DNA of 35,815 nucleotides, from positions 33,157-68,971 of the forward strand of contig VBHP01000089.1 in NCBI GenBank assembly GCA_005881435.1. Direction: 5' to 3'. A program made the position numbers and the translations under genes. Positions 16,034 through 23,140 of this stretch are shown piece after piece. The stretch comes from Chloroflexota bacterium (GTDB lineage Bacteria; Chloroflexota; Limnocylindria; P2-11E; CF-107). Every line of letters begins with the position of its first letter. Position 1 is the first letter of the stretch. The notes below the pieces were generated by a model. The model had not been told where the DNA came from. It made no database searches and saw only the letters and a list, made by a program, of their open reading frames with translations.

Positions 16034-16975
16034 ATGCGCATCGACGTGATCACCCTGTTCCCGGAGATGTTCGAAGGGCCGCTTCGCGAGTCGATCATTG
16101 GCCGCGCCCGGGAGCGCGGCCTTTTGATCCTTGGTTTGCACGATCTCCGCGAGTACGCCACCGATCGCCACCACGTCGTGGACGACGCGCCGTATGGCGG
16201 CGGGGCCGGCATGGTCTTGAAGGTCGAGCCGATCGCGGCGGCGCTGCGCGACGTCAAGCGCGAGGGTGCGCGGGTGATCCTGCTATCGCCACAGGGACGC
16301 GTGTTCACGCAAGAGGTCGCGCGGGAACTCGCCGTGAGCACATCGGGATTTGTCCTCGTGTGCGGCCGCTACGAAGGCTTCGACGAGCGAGTCCGGAGCC
16401 TCGTGGACGACGAGATCTCGATCGGCGACTACGTCCTCACCGGCGGAGAGCTGGCCGCGATGGTCGTCATCGATGCGGTGTGCCGTCTCGTGCCTGGCGT
16501 GATCGAGGCGGCGTCGCTGGAGCACGAGTCGCACACGTCAGGGCTGCTGGAGTACCCGCAATACACCAGGCCGCCCGAGTTCGGCGGCATGCGCGTGCCA
16601 GACGTGCTGCTGTCGGGCGACCACAAGGCCATCGCGCAGTGGCGCGAGAGTGAAGCGCGAAAACGAACGCGTGATCGCCGGCCCGATCTCGAAGGCGCGC
16701 GACCCGATGCGGCGGAGCTCGCCGGCGATTACGCCAGCGGCGTCGGCTCGTATCGATTGGCGCGCAAGTACGGTCTTTCGCCCGCGACGGTGCGGGCCCG
16801 ACTTCGCGCGGCTGGTGTCGCGCTCCGACCGGCGCGTCAGGCGGCGCGCGGTCCGAGCGCGGAAGACGTCGCGCGACTGCACGCGTCGGGCATCGGCGTG
16901 CGCGAGATGGCGCGACGCTTCGGCGTCTCGCACGTGACGATCCTGAATCGATTGAAGCGCACGCAGAAGAGTTGA
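16034..16975 (+). CDS. trmD: tRNA (guanine-N1)-methyltransferase TrmD with C-terminal double helix-turn-helix
   Basis: TrmD methylates G37 of tRNAs next to the anticodon, preventing +1 frameshifting. Residues 1-219 are a complete Trm[24 protein letters not shown] (54-63), the knot motif [10 protein letters not shown] (111-120), [11 protein letters not shown] (129-139) and the closing [23 protein letters not shown] (197-219), where normal proteins stop or nearly so. Here the frame continues to residue 313. The extra 94 residues hold two similar helix-turn-helix units: about 229-261 ([20 protein letters not shown]) and about 278-310 ([20 protein letters not shown]), both like the recombinase/resolvase (Hin) DNA-binding type, joined by a basic linker. 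Catalytic Arg and Asp positions are kept, so activity is expected; the tail's role is unknown. Confidence 0.93.
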   Translation: MRIDVITLFPEMFEGPLRESIIGRARERGLLILGLHDLREYATDRHHVVDDAPYGGGAGMVLKVEPIAAALRDVKREGARVILLSPQGRVFTQEVARELAVSTSGFVLVCGRYEGFDERVRSLVDDEISIGDYVLTGGELAAMVVIDAVCRLVPGVIEAASLEHESHTSGLLEYPQYTRPPEFGGMRVPDVLLSGDHKAIAQWRESEARKRTRDRRPDLEGARPDAAELAGDYASGVGSYRLARKYGLSPATVRARLRAAGVALRPARQAARGPSAEDVARLHASGIGVREMARRFGVSHVTILNRLKRTQKS

Positions 16976-16978
16976 CTC

Positions 16979-16987
16979 TGCTAGCAT
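16979..16987 (+). promoter_or_regulatory. Extended -10 promoter of rplS, probably leaderless
   Basis: TGCTAGCAT, an extended -10 (TGn plus TAGCAT at 16982-16987), lies 9 bases before GTG 16997 and no Shine-Dalgarno is present. It would give rplS a transcript independent of trmD, starting at the initiation codon. No convincing -35 is seen. Confidence 0.5.
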
Positions 16988-16996
16988 CGACCTCCC

Positions 16997-17371
16997 GTGA
17001 GTGTTGCGACGATGAACAACCGAGACATCCTTGCGTCCATCGCGGCCGAGCAGGTCAAGACCGGCCTGCCGGACGTCCGGCCAGGAGACACCGTGCGCGT
17101 CGCGGTCCGCGTCGTGGAAGGCAATCGCGAACGGACGCAGTCGTTCGAAGGCACGATCATGCGCGTGCGCAACGGCGGGCTCGACCGCCAGATCACGGTA
17201 CGGCGGATCTCCAACGGCGTCGGCGTGGAGCGGACATTCCTGATGCATTCGCCACGGGTCGAGAAGATCGAGATCGTCCGGCGCGGTCACGCCCGACGCG
17301 CGGCGCTCTATTTCCTGCGCGAGCGTGTCGGCAAGGCAGCCACTCTCCGCGAGAAGCGCAAGACCACCTAG
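16997..17371 (+). CDS. rplS: 50S ribosomal protein L19
   Basis: The protein has the L19 core: VRPGDTVRVAVRVVEGNRERTQSFEGTIMRVRNGGLDRQITVRRISNGVGVERTFLMHSPRVEKIEIVRRG and the basic end RAALYFLRERVGKAATLREK. L19 sits at the 30S-50S interface. GTG 16997 gives 124 residues; ATG 17012 gives 119 and a more usual N terminus (MNNRDILASI). The promoter position favours GTG 16997. It is the last gene of the rpsP-trmD-rplS group. Confidence 0.96.
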   Translation: MSVATMNNRDILASIAAEQVKTGLPDVRPGDTVRVAVRVVEGNRERTQSFEGTIMRVRNGGLDRQITVRRISNGVGVERTFLMHSPRVEKIEIVRRGHARRAALYFLRERVGKAATLREKRKTT

Positions 17372-17381
17372 CGCCTCCCCC

Positions 17382-17387
17382 TAAACT
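17382..17387 (+). promoter_or_regulatory. -10 element of rnhB, probably leaderless
   Basis: TAAACT at 17382-17387 lies 9 bases before ATG 17397, exactly the spacing found at rplS. There is no Shine-Dalgarno sequence in the C-rich gap. No clear -35 is visible. Confidence 0.45.
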
Positions 17388-17396
17388 TCACTCCCG

Positions 17397-18044
17397 ATGC
17401 CCTCTCTGCGGTACGAGCGCGAGCTCTTCACGCGCGGCTTCACGCGCGTCGTCGGTGTCGACGAGGTCGGCATGGCGTCGCTCGCCGGCCCCGTTGTCGC
17501 AGCCGCGGTCGTGGTCACCCCCGAGGTGAAGCTGATCCGGCGCGTGCGTGACTCCAAGCTCCTGACACGCAAAGAGCGGGAGGACCTCGTACCGCTGATC
17601 CGCGCGCGCGTCACACGCGTGGGCATCGGCGCAGCCTCCGTCCGCGAGATCGATCGGCTGAACATCTATCACGCCAGCCATGTCGCGATGCAACGCGCTC
17701 TCCGCCAGCTCGGCGAGTTCGATCACGTGCTCGTCGACGGCAGACGCATCCTCGACCCGGCGTTCGTGCCCGGCCGTCACACCGAGATCGTCAGGGGGGA
17801 TGCGAAGTCCTTCGCGATCGCGGCGGCGTCGATCGTGGCCAAGGTGACGCGCGACACGCTGATGGCCCGTCTCTCGCTGCGGTATCCCGGGTATGGCTGG
17901 GAGCACAACGCCGGTTACCCGACCATCGATCACCGCACGGCAATCCGCGAGCGCGGCGTGACCACCATCCATCGTCGCGACTTTGGGACCGTGCGCATCC
18001 TGCTTGCTGCCGAGCAGATCGAGCTGGCGCTGGCGGAGGTCTAG
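17397..18044 (+). CDS. rnhB: Ribonuclease HII, with altered GRG motif
   Basis: RNase HII removes RNA from RNA-DNA hybrids and nicks at single misincorporated ribonucleotides. The 215-residue protein keeps the DEDD residues: the DE of GVDEVG, Asp in VLVDG, and Asp at the end of GDAKSFAIAAASIVAKVTRD. It also keeps the C-terminal HNAGYPTIDHRTAI...HRRDF region. However, the usual DE-x-GRG-x-LAGPVV is DEVGMASLAGPVV, so the Arg and second Gly of the GRG motif that reads the ribose 2'-OH are Met and Ala. Its stop shares CTAG with the stop of the convergent cupredoxin gene. The family call is sure; specificity is in doubt. Confidence 0.93.
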   Translation: MPSLRYERELFTRGFTRVVGVDEVGMASLAGPVVAAAVVVTPEVKLIRRVRDSKLLTRKEREDLVPLIRARVTRVGIGAASVREIDRLNIYHASHVAMQRALRQLGEFDHVLVDGRRILDPAFVPGRHTEIVRGDAKSFAIAAASIVAKVTRDTLMARLSLRYPGYGWEHNAGYPTIDHRTAIRERGVTTIHRRDFGTVRILLAAEQIELALAEV

Positions 18045-18391
18045 CGGACGACGACCGTCCCTTTCATCTGCGGATGGACGCCACAGTGATAGGGGAACGT
18101 GCCGGCCAGGGCGAAGGTGAACGAGGCGTCCTTGTCGGGATCCACGCTCAGGTCGAACGGCCGGCCCGGCGAGTCGGATGTCACGGTGTGAAATTGCGCC
18201 CCGGCGTTGTGCCACGTCACCTTCGTGCCGACAGACACGTGGATCAGCGCGGGCGCATACGAAAAGGATTCGATCGCCGCAGTGGGCTCCACGATTGCGA
18301 CACGATCGGTGCTGACCGCGCCCGGTGAAGGAGACGGCGTCGCGCTCGGGGCGCAGGCCGACAGGACGAGGACCAGGGCTAGAAGACGCAT
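18041..18391 (-). CDS. Cupredoxin (plastocyanin/amicyanin-like) lipoprotein
   Basis: The 116-residue protein begins with a lipoprotein signal (MRLLALVLVLSAC; Cys13 would be lipidated), then a Ser/Pro-rich linker, then a type I copper domain. Copper ligands are visible as His68 (FHTVTS), Cys103 and His106 (YHCGVHPQ) and Met109. SVGTKVTWHNAG and GTFPYHCGVHPQMKGTVVV are typical of the plastocyanin/amicyanin family. It should be a membrane-anchored electron carrier or copper-binding protein on the outer face. No partner redox enzyme is nearby. It is divergent from a CHRD lipoprotein gene, with 57 bases between starts. Confidence 0.88.
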   Translation of the reverse strand: MRLLALVLVLSACAPSATPSPSPGAVSTDRVAIVEPTAAIESFSYAPALIHVSVGTKVTWHNAGAQFHTVTSDSPGRPFDLSVDPDKDASFTFALAGTFPYHCGVHPQMKGTVVVR

Positions 18392-18408
18392 CCGGCGGGG
18401 GACGCCAT

Positions 18409-18442
18409 ACGTATCGCTGGCGAAGACGCATTCCGGAGGAGG
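18409..18442. promoter_or_regulatory. Divergent lipoprotein control region
   Basis: The 57-base gap between the two lipoprotein genes holds the palindrome ATACGTAT (18409-18416), which can supply a -10-like hexamer in both directions, and the ribosome site GGAGGAGGG for the plus-strand gene (18434-18442). A near-repeat GAAGACGCAT-CCGG occurs on both sides (from 18382 and from 18422). Joint regulation is inferred only. Confidence 0.35.
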
Positions 18443-18448
18443 GACAGA

Positions 18449-18973
18449 GTGAGGAATCCGACCTTCGCGATCCTGGCTGCAGCGGTGCTATTCGTGGCGG
18501 CGTGCGGTGGCACCGCGGCCCCCAGCGCGAGCCCGACCCAGGCCAACCAGCTCACGTACGGCGCCGATCTCAAGGCTTCGAACGAGGTGCCGCCGATCAC
18601 CGATGACGAGAAGAATGCGAACGGGACCGCGACCATCACCTTCGACCTTACGCGCGACTCGGCCGGTAAGATCACGGCCGCGACGGCGAAGTTCGACTTC
18701 AGCGTGAAGGACCTGACGCCCGCGTCCAAGGTCACCCTTGCGCACATCCACGGCGCTCCGGCTGGCCAGAACGGCAACGTCCTGGTGAACACGGGTCTCA
18801 GCGCGGACACGGGTCTCACCGGCGCGACCGTCACGTTCCCGACCAAGACCGGCGTGACCGTGGATCCGGCATTGATGCAGCAGATCATCGACAACCCCGG
18901 CAACTACTACTTCAACGTCCACAGCGCCCTCCACGGTGGTGGGGTCGTGAGGGGTCAGCTCACCAAGAAGTAA
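18449..18973 (+). CDS. CHRD-domain lipoprotein
   Basis: A 174-residue protein with a lipoprotein signal (MRNPTFAILAAAVLFVAAC; Cys19), a Ser/Thr/Pro linker and a CHRD-type domain: LKASNEVPPI, GTATITFDL, VTLAHIHGAPAGQNGNVLV and the C-terminal YYFNVHSALHGGGVVRGQL. The HIHG and NVHS elements are the strongest CHRD markers. The domain was named from chordin and is widespread in bacterial surface proteins; its function there is unknown. GTG 18449 follows a strong GGAGGAGGG site 6 bases upstream. A terminator follows at 19018. Confidence 0.87.
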   Translation: MRNPTFAILAAAVLFVAACGGTAAPSASPTQANQLTYGADLKASNEVPPITDDEKNANGTATITFDLTRDSAGKITAATAKFDFSVKDLTPASKVTLAHIHGAPAGQNGNVLVNTGLSADTGLTGATVTFPTKTGVTVDPALMQQIIDNPGNYYFNVHSALHGGGVVRGQLTKK

Positions 18974-19017
18974 ACCGTCGCGCCGAGTGAAGTAGCCCTT
19001 CCGGGCAGCGCTTCCGC

Positions 19018-19053
19018 AACGAGACCGTTAAATGGCGGTCTCGTTTGCGTTTC
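19018..19053 (+). terminator. Terminator after the CHRD gene
   Basis: AACGAGACCG (19018-19027) pairs with CGGTCTCGTT (19036-19045), 10 bp, loop of 8, followed by TGCGTTT. The pairing can extend by GC/GC across a bulged T. It resembles the acpP terminator in ending with TTTGCGTTT. The interval 18974-19074 holds nothing else that I see. Confidence 0.7.
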
Positions 19054-19074
19054 CAGCGGCGTCCGATGTGACCT

Positions 19075-19431
19075 TTGGTGGATCGGCGCAGCATCGGCGC
19101 GAACGCCGAGTCCGTCGCCGTTCGCGCGATCAGCGCACGCGGCTATGTGGTCGTAGCGCGGAACGTGCGCTCGCGCGCGGGCGAGCTCGACATCATCTGC
19201 CGCGACGGCGACGCGTTCGTGTTCTGCGAGGTGAAGGCGCGTCAACCATCCTCGTTCGGGGTGGCCGTCGAAGCGATCACCGCGGCCAAGCGACGACGCC
19301 TGGAGCGTCTCGCGCAGACGTACCTGGCCCGGATCGGGAGGCGCGATGCCGCCTACCGGCTGGAGCTGATCGCCGTCGACCTGCGCGGGGGTGAGGCCGA
19401 GCGCGTCCGAATCGTGCCGTTGAATTGGTAG
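19075..19431 (+). CDS. yraN: UPF0102 family protein YraN (endonuclease-like)
   Basis: The 118-residue protein matches UPF0102/YraN: GANAESVAVRAISARGYVVVARNVRSRAGELDIICRDGDAFVFCEVKAR. The Glu in GELD and the later E-x-K of CEVKAR form a restriction-endonuclease-like active site. The family sits near rnhB and comM in many genomes and is thought to act in DNA metabolism, but no activity is settled. Start is TTG 19075 or the adjacent GTG 19078; no ribosome site decides. Confidence 0.88.
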   Translation: MVDRRSIGANAESVAVRAISARGYVVVARNVRSRAGELDIICRDGDAFVFCEVKARQPSSFGVAVEAITAAKRRRLERLAQTYLARIGRRDAAYRLELIAVDLRGGEAERVRIVPLNW

Positions 19432-19492
19432 ACCCGTACCGGTCGTAAGTACCAGGGCGTCGAGCGATGCCCCGCCGATACGGTCCTGAGCC

Positions 19493-21016
19493 GTGGCCGC
19501 GCTCGCCGCCGAAGGGACCGCGCGCGGCCTCGCGACCACGCGCGCTTGCGCGCTGTGGGGACTGGACGCACAGCTCGTCCGCGTTGAAGTCGACGTCGCA
19601 CCCGGTCTGCCGTCGATGCACGTCGTGGGGCTCGCCGATGCGGCAATCCGCGAGGCACGCGAGCGGGTCCGGTCGGCGGTCCGGAACAGCGGCTTCGAGT
19701 TTCCGCTCCGGCGGATCACCGTGAATCTCGCACCCGCCGACCGCCGCAAAGAGGGGACCGGCTTCGATCTCGCGATCGCGGTAGGGGTCCTTCGCGCCAG
19801 CGGCCAGCTGCAGTCGACGGCCGATCCGCTGCTCGTGGCGGAGCTCGCGCTCGACGGATCGCTCCGCCCGGTACGCGGCTGCCTGCCGCGCGTCGCGGCC
19901 GCCGCCGCGCGGGGGGTCGACGAAGTCGTCGTCTCGCGGGAGAACGCGTCCGAGGCCGCGGCGGTGGATACGCTCGCGGTTCGAGCGGCGAGGACACTTC
20001 GCGAGGTCGTCGCGCATCTCGACTCGACAGCGCCCATCGTCGGCGAGCCTGCGGCACCACTCGGCGAGGACACGTCCGGAGGAGAAGTCGATTTCGCCGA
20101 CATCGCCGGACAGGCGAGTGCGCGGCGCGCGCTGGAGATCGCTGCCGCCGGCGGGCACAACGTCCTTCTCGTCGGTCCGCCCGGGACGGGAAAGACGCTC
20201 CTCGCACGCGCCTTTCCGGGCATCCTGCCGGCATTCACGCCGCGCGAACGCTTCGAGGCCAGCGTGGTCCATAGCGTCGCCGGCCTGCTCGGGCCGGACC
20301 GACCGTTGCTCGCGGCACGACCGTATCGGGCGCCGCATCACACGCTGTCCGCATACGCGCTCGTCGGCGGAGCCTCGCCACCGCGGCCCGGAGAAGTGAG
20401 CCTCGCGCATCGTGGTGCGCTCTTCTTGGACGAGCTCCCGGAATATCCGGCCGCGGCACTTGAGGCGCTGCGCGAGCCGCTTGAAGACGGGCGTATCACC
20501 ATTTCGCGGGCGGGCGCGGCCGCGACGTATCCGGCGCGGACGATCCTCGTGGCGGCGATGAATCCGTGCGCCTGTGGCTTCTTCGGCGACGCCGAGCGCG
20601 AGTGCCGCTGCCTTCCCGAGCAGGTCGCGCGTTATCGAGCGCGGATCAGCGGACCGCTGCTCGATCGCATCGACCTTCGCGTCGGCGTCCCGCGCGTCCA
20701 AGCCGCGGCGCTGCGGTCGGTATCCGCCGAGCCATCCCACGCGATCCGCGAGCGTGTCGAGGGGGCGCGTCGCGCTGCCCGGGCACGAGGCGTCCTGGCG
20801 AATGCGGAGCTGCCGTTGTCGGCGCTGCGACGCTGGTCTCGACTCTCCGACCAAACGCACGCGCTCCTCGAGCTGGCCGTGGCCAAAGATCGCCTGTCAT
20901 CGCGTGGATATCACCGCGTCATTCGCGTCGCGCGCACCATCGCCGATCTCGAGTCGAGTGCGGAGATCGCGGAGCTGCATCTGGCCGAGGCGCTCTCGCT
21001 CCGCCGCGAGCTGTGA
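19493..21016 (+). CDS. comM: ComM/YifB family AAA+ ATPase (Mg chelatase-like)
   Basis: ComM is a hexameric helicase that aids branch migration of incoming single-stranded DNA in natural transformation. The 507 residues contain the N-terminal Lon-protease-like domain (GLPSMHVVGLADAAIREARERVRSA...FDLAIAVGVL), the AAA+ core with Walker A VGPPGTGKT near 227-235 and Walker B LFLDELPEY near 311, and the Cys-containing insert NPCACGFFGD...CRCLPEQVARYRARISGPLLDRIDL, then the C-terminal helical lid. GTG 19493 has no clear ribosome site; TACGGT lies 8 bases upstream and may be a leaderless -10. The stop overlaps dprA by four bases. Confidence 0.94.
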   Translation: MAALAAEGTARGLATTRACALWGLDAQLVRVEVDVAPGLPSMHVVGLADAAIREARERVRSAVRNSGFEFPLRRITVNLAPADRRKEGTGFDLAIAVGVLRASGQLQSTADPLLVAELALDGSLRPVRGCLPRVAAAAARGVDEVVVSRENASEAAAVDTLAVRAARTLREVVAHLDSTAPIVGEPAAPLGEDTSGGEVDFADIAGQASARRALEIAAAGGHNVLLVGPPGTGKTLLARAFPGILPAFTPRERFEASVVHSVAGLLGPDRPLLAARPYRAPHHTLSAYALVGGASPPRPGEVSLAHRGALFLDELPEYPAAALEALREPLEDGRITISRAGAAATYPARTILVAAMNPCACGFFGDAERECRCLPEQVARYRARISGPLLDRIDLRVGVPRVQAAALRSVSAEPSHAIRERVEGARRAARARGVLANAELPLSALRRWSRLSDQTHALLELAVAKDRLSSRGYHRVIRVARTIADLESSAEIAELHLAEALSLRREL

Positions 21017-21867
21017 TCCTGACCCGCGCCGATCCGTCCTATCCCGCGCACCTGGCGCAATGTCCAGATGCGCCGGAGGCGCTGCACGTTCGCGGCGCGT
21101 TTGTCCGCGGCGACGAGATCGCAGTGGCCGTGGTCGGCACCCGGTCGATGACGTCGTACGGCGAACGTGTCGCGTGCGACCTCGCGCGCGATCTCGCGCT
21201 GTCCGGTGTCACGGTGGTGAGCGGCCTCGCGCACGGCATCGATGAGACCGCGCATCGCGCCGCCCTGGATGCGGGCGGTCGGACGATCGCGGTGCTCGGC
21301 TGCGGCCTCGCAGCGTTTCACGGCAGCATCGCCCGACGGCGATTGCTGGAGCGGATCGCCACAGGAGGCGCGGTCGTGAGCGAGTACGACGACGACTTCG
21401 CCGGCGCCGCGTGGACCTTCCCGGTGCGCAACCGCATCATCGCCGGACTGACGCTGGCGACCGTGGTGGTCGAGGCCGGCGCGCCCTCGGGCGCACTGAT
21501 CACGGCCGCGCGCGCTCTGGACTACGACCGCGCCGTCTTCGCGGTGCCGGGCAGCATCTACGGCGCGAAGTCGATCGGTTGCCACCGGCTCATCACCGAG
21601 GGACGTGCTCGTTTGTGTCGTCGCGCCGCCGACGTGCTCGCCGAGGTTGGCGCGATGCTCCCCGCGCGAGAGCGCCCACGGCTGCCACTGTCGCCACTCG
21701 AGCGCGCCGTCTTCGAGGCCGTGTTCGCCGAGGCGCGGCACATCGACGAGATTGCGCGTGATGCCGCGCGACCAGTCGAGGAAGTCAGCGCGACGTTAAC
21801 GCTCCTGGAGCTGCGCGACCTCGTCCGCGGCGTCGGAGACGGCCGCTTCGTCGCCCGCGTGTCGTGA
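21013..21867 (+). CDS. dprA: DNA-processing protein DprA
   Basis: DprA protects incoming single-stranded DNA and loads RecA in transformation. From GTG 21013 (GTGA overlap with comM) the protein has 284 residues: a Rossmann-like fold with VAVVGTRSMTSYGE (38-51), VVSGLAHGIDETAHRAAL (68-85), the conserved PVRNRIIAGL, and VVEAGAPSGALITAARAL, then a C-terminal winged-helix-like segment (LSPLERAVFEAVFAEARHIDEIA...LLELRDLVR). The N-terminal SAM-like extension of some DprA is absent. The frame is open further upstream within comM, but that part has no similarity to DprA. Confidence 0.94.
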   Translation: MILTRADPSYPAHLAQCPDAPEALHVRGAFVRGDEIAVAVVGTRSMTSYGERVACDLARDLALSGVTVVSGLAHGIDETAHRAALDAGGRTIAVLGCGLAAFHGSIARRRLLERIATGGAVVSEYDDDFAGAAWTFPVRNRIIAGLTLATVVVEAGAPSGALITAARALDYDRAVFAVPGSIYGAKSIGCHRLITEGRARLCRRAADVLAEVGAMLPARERPRLPLSPLERAVFEAVFAEARHIDEIARDAARPVEEVSATLTLLELRDLVRGVGDGRFVARVS

Positions 21868-21890
21868 CGTGTCCGATCGCGCCCGTTCGC

Positions 21891-21920
21891 GTGACCGCTG
21901 AGCGGTCCGAGCCGTAGAAT
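21891..21920 (+). promoter_or_regulatory. Promoter of the trpS T-box transcript
   Basis: GTGACC at 21891-21896 and TAGAAT at 21915-21920, 18 bases apart, place a start near 21927, at the beginning of the T-box leader. The 18-base spacing equals that of the promoters at 3123 and 5861. Confidence 0.5.
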
Positions 21921-21926
21921 GGCCGT

Positions 21927-22069
21927 CTCCGCTGGGGATGCGGGTTGGATCCGAGGAGGCGGGACCGGCTGACGCCCGATAGCGCGTCTCAGAGATGGCG
22001 CGCATCGCGCGCCGATGCAGGGTGGCACCACGAGGTCGTACCTCGTCCCAGCAGGGACGAGGTCTTTTT
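21927..22069 (+). promoter_or_regulatory. T-box riboswitch (tRNA-Trp) controlling trpS
   Basis: GGTGGCACCACG at 22021-22032 is the T-box core whose TGGC binds the free CCA end of uncharged tRNA. The preceding AGGG (22019-22022) can pair with CCC at 22047-22049 to form the antiterminator. The competing terminator is a perfect 9-bp stem CCTCGTCCC (22041-22049) with GGGACGAGG (22054-22062), followed by TCTTTTT. In the upstream half TGG at 21946-21948 is a possible specifier codon for Trp; CGCTGGG (from 21930) and CCC...AGCG (to about 21974) may close Stem I. The leader before the core is short, about 90 bases. Uncharged tRNA-Trp should permit read-through into trpS. Confidence 0.85.
22041..22069 (+). 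terminator. T-box terminator hairpin
   Basis: A 9-bp perfect stem with AGCA loop and a TCTTTTT tract, mutually exclusive with the antiterminator formed by AGGG 22019-22022. Confidence 0.85.
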
Positions 22070-22092
22070 GTGTCCCGAGGAGGGCAGGAGCG

Positions 22093-23136
22093 ATGACCGC
22101 GGTAGCGACGAAGCGCAGCGAGCCCGAAAAGCGGACCCGGAAGCGGATCCTCACCGGAGACCGGCCCACCGGTCCGCTGCACCTCGGGCACTACGTCGGC
22201 ACGCTGGCGAATCGCGTCCGCCTCCAGGATCAGTACGAGACGTTCATCCTGGTCGCCGACTACCACATGCTCACGACGCGGTTGGACGAGCTGGGCGAGA
22301 TCGAACAGAACATCCGCGAGGACGTCCTGGGCAATCTGGCGATCGGTATCGACCCGTCGAAGACCACGATCTATCTGCAGTCGTTGGTTCCGGAGGTCAC
22401 AGAGCTGTTCCTCTACTTCGCCATGCTCGTCACGGTGCCGCGAGCGGAGCGCATCCCCACGCTGAAGGAGAAGATGCGCGAGCAGAACATCGCGCAGCCG
22501 TCATACGGCCTCCTCGGCTATCCGATCCTGCAGGCAGCGGACATCCTCATGGTCAAGGGCGATCTTGTGCCCGTCGGAAAGGACCAGCAGTCGCACATCG
22601 AGCTCACCCGCGAGATCGCGCGCACGTTCAACGAGACGTTCGCCCCGGTCTTCCCGGTGCCCGAGGGCCTCATCCCCGAGGTCGGCGTGCTTCCCGGCAC
22701 CGACGGCCAGGCCAAGATGAGTCGGTCCATCGGCAACACCGTGAACCTCTTCGATGACCCGAAGACCGTGGAGGAGAAGGTGATGCGCATGTACACCGAC
22801 CCGACGCGGGTCCATCCGACCGATCCCGGTCACGTCGAAGGAAATCCGGTGTTCACCTACCACGACTTCTTCAATCCGAACAAGGCGGAGGTCGAGGAAC
22901 TGAAGGATCGGTACCGCAAAGGCAAGGTCGGCGACGTCGAGGTCAAGAAGCGTCTGGCCACGGCGCTGAACGCCTTCCTCGAGCCGGTTCGCGAGAGGCG
23001 CGCCGCGCTGCTGCGTAAAAGCCCACGCATCGTGGAGGATGTGCTCCGTGAGGGGTCCGAGCGCGCGCGCGTCGAAGCGCGGCAGACGCTTCACGAGGCT
23101 CGTGCCGCCATGAGGCTCGACTACTTCGGCGAGTGA
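22093..23136 (+). CDS. trpS: Tryptophanyl-tRNA synthetase
   Basis: TrpRS charges tRNA-Trp. The 347-residue class I synthetase has the HIGH-type motif [12 protein letters not shown] (25-36) and KMSRS at 208-212 ([15 protein letters not shown]), with the middle region [34 protein letters not shown] 22093 follows AGGAG at 22086-22090. The frame is open to 22015, but that part is the T-box, not protein. manC begins 4 bases after the stop, so the T-box probably also affects manC. Confidence 0.96.
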   Translation: MTAVATKRSEPEKRTRKRILTGDRPTGPLHLGHYVGTLANRVRLQDQYETFILVADYHMLTTRLDELGEIEQNIREDVLGNLAIGIDPSKTTIYLQSLVPEVTELFLYFAMLVTVPRAERIPTLKEKMREQNIAQPSYGLLGYPILQAADILMVKGDLVPVGKDQQSHIELTREIARTFNETFAPVFPVPEGLIPEVGVLPGTDGQAKMSRSIGNTVNLFDDPKTVEEKVMRMYTDPTRVHPTDPGHVEGNPVFTYHDFFNPNKAEVEELKDRYRKGKVGDVEVKKRLATALNAFLEPVRERRAALLRKSPRIVEDVLREGSERARVEARQTLHEARAAMRLDYFGE

Positions 23137-23140
23137 CGCG

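Noticed and set aside
20566-21012. Extended N terminus of dprA
   Set aside because: Lies inside the comM C-terminal region; the GTGA overlap at 21013 gives the family N terminus.
22015-22092. Extended N terminus of trpS (26 residues)
   Set aside because: These bases are the T-box core and terminator; ATG 22093 has a proper ribosome site.
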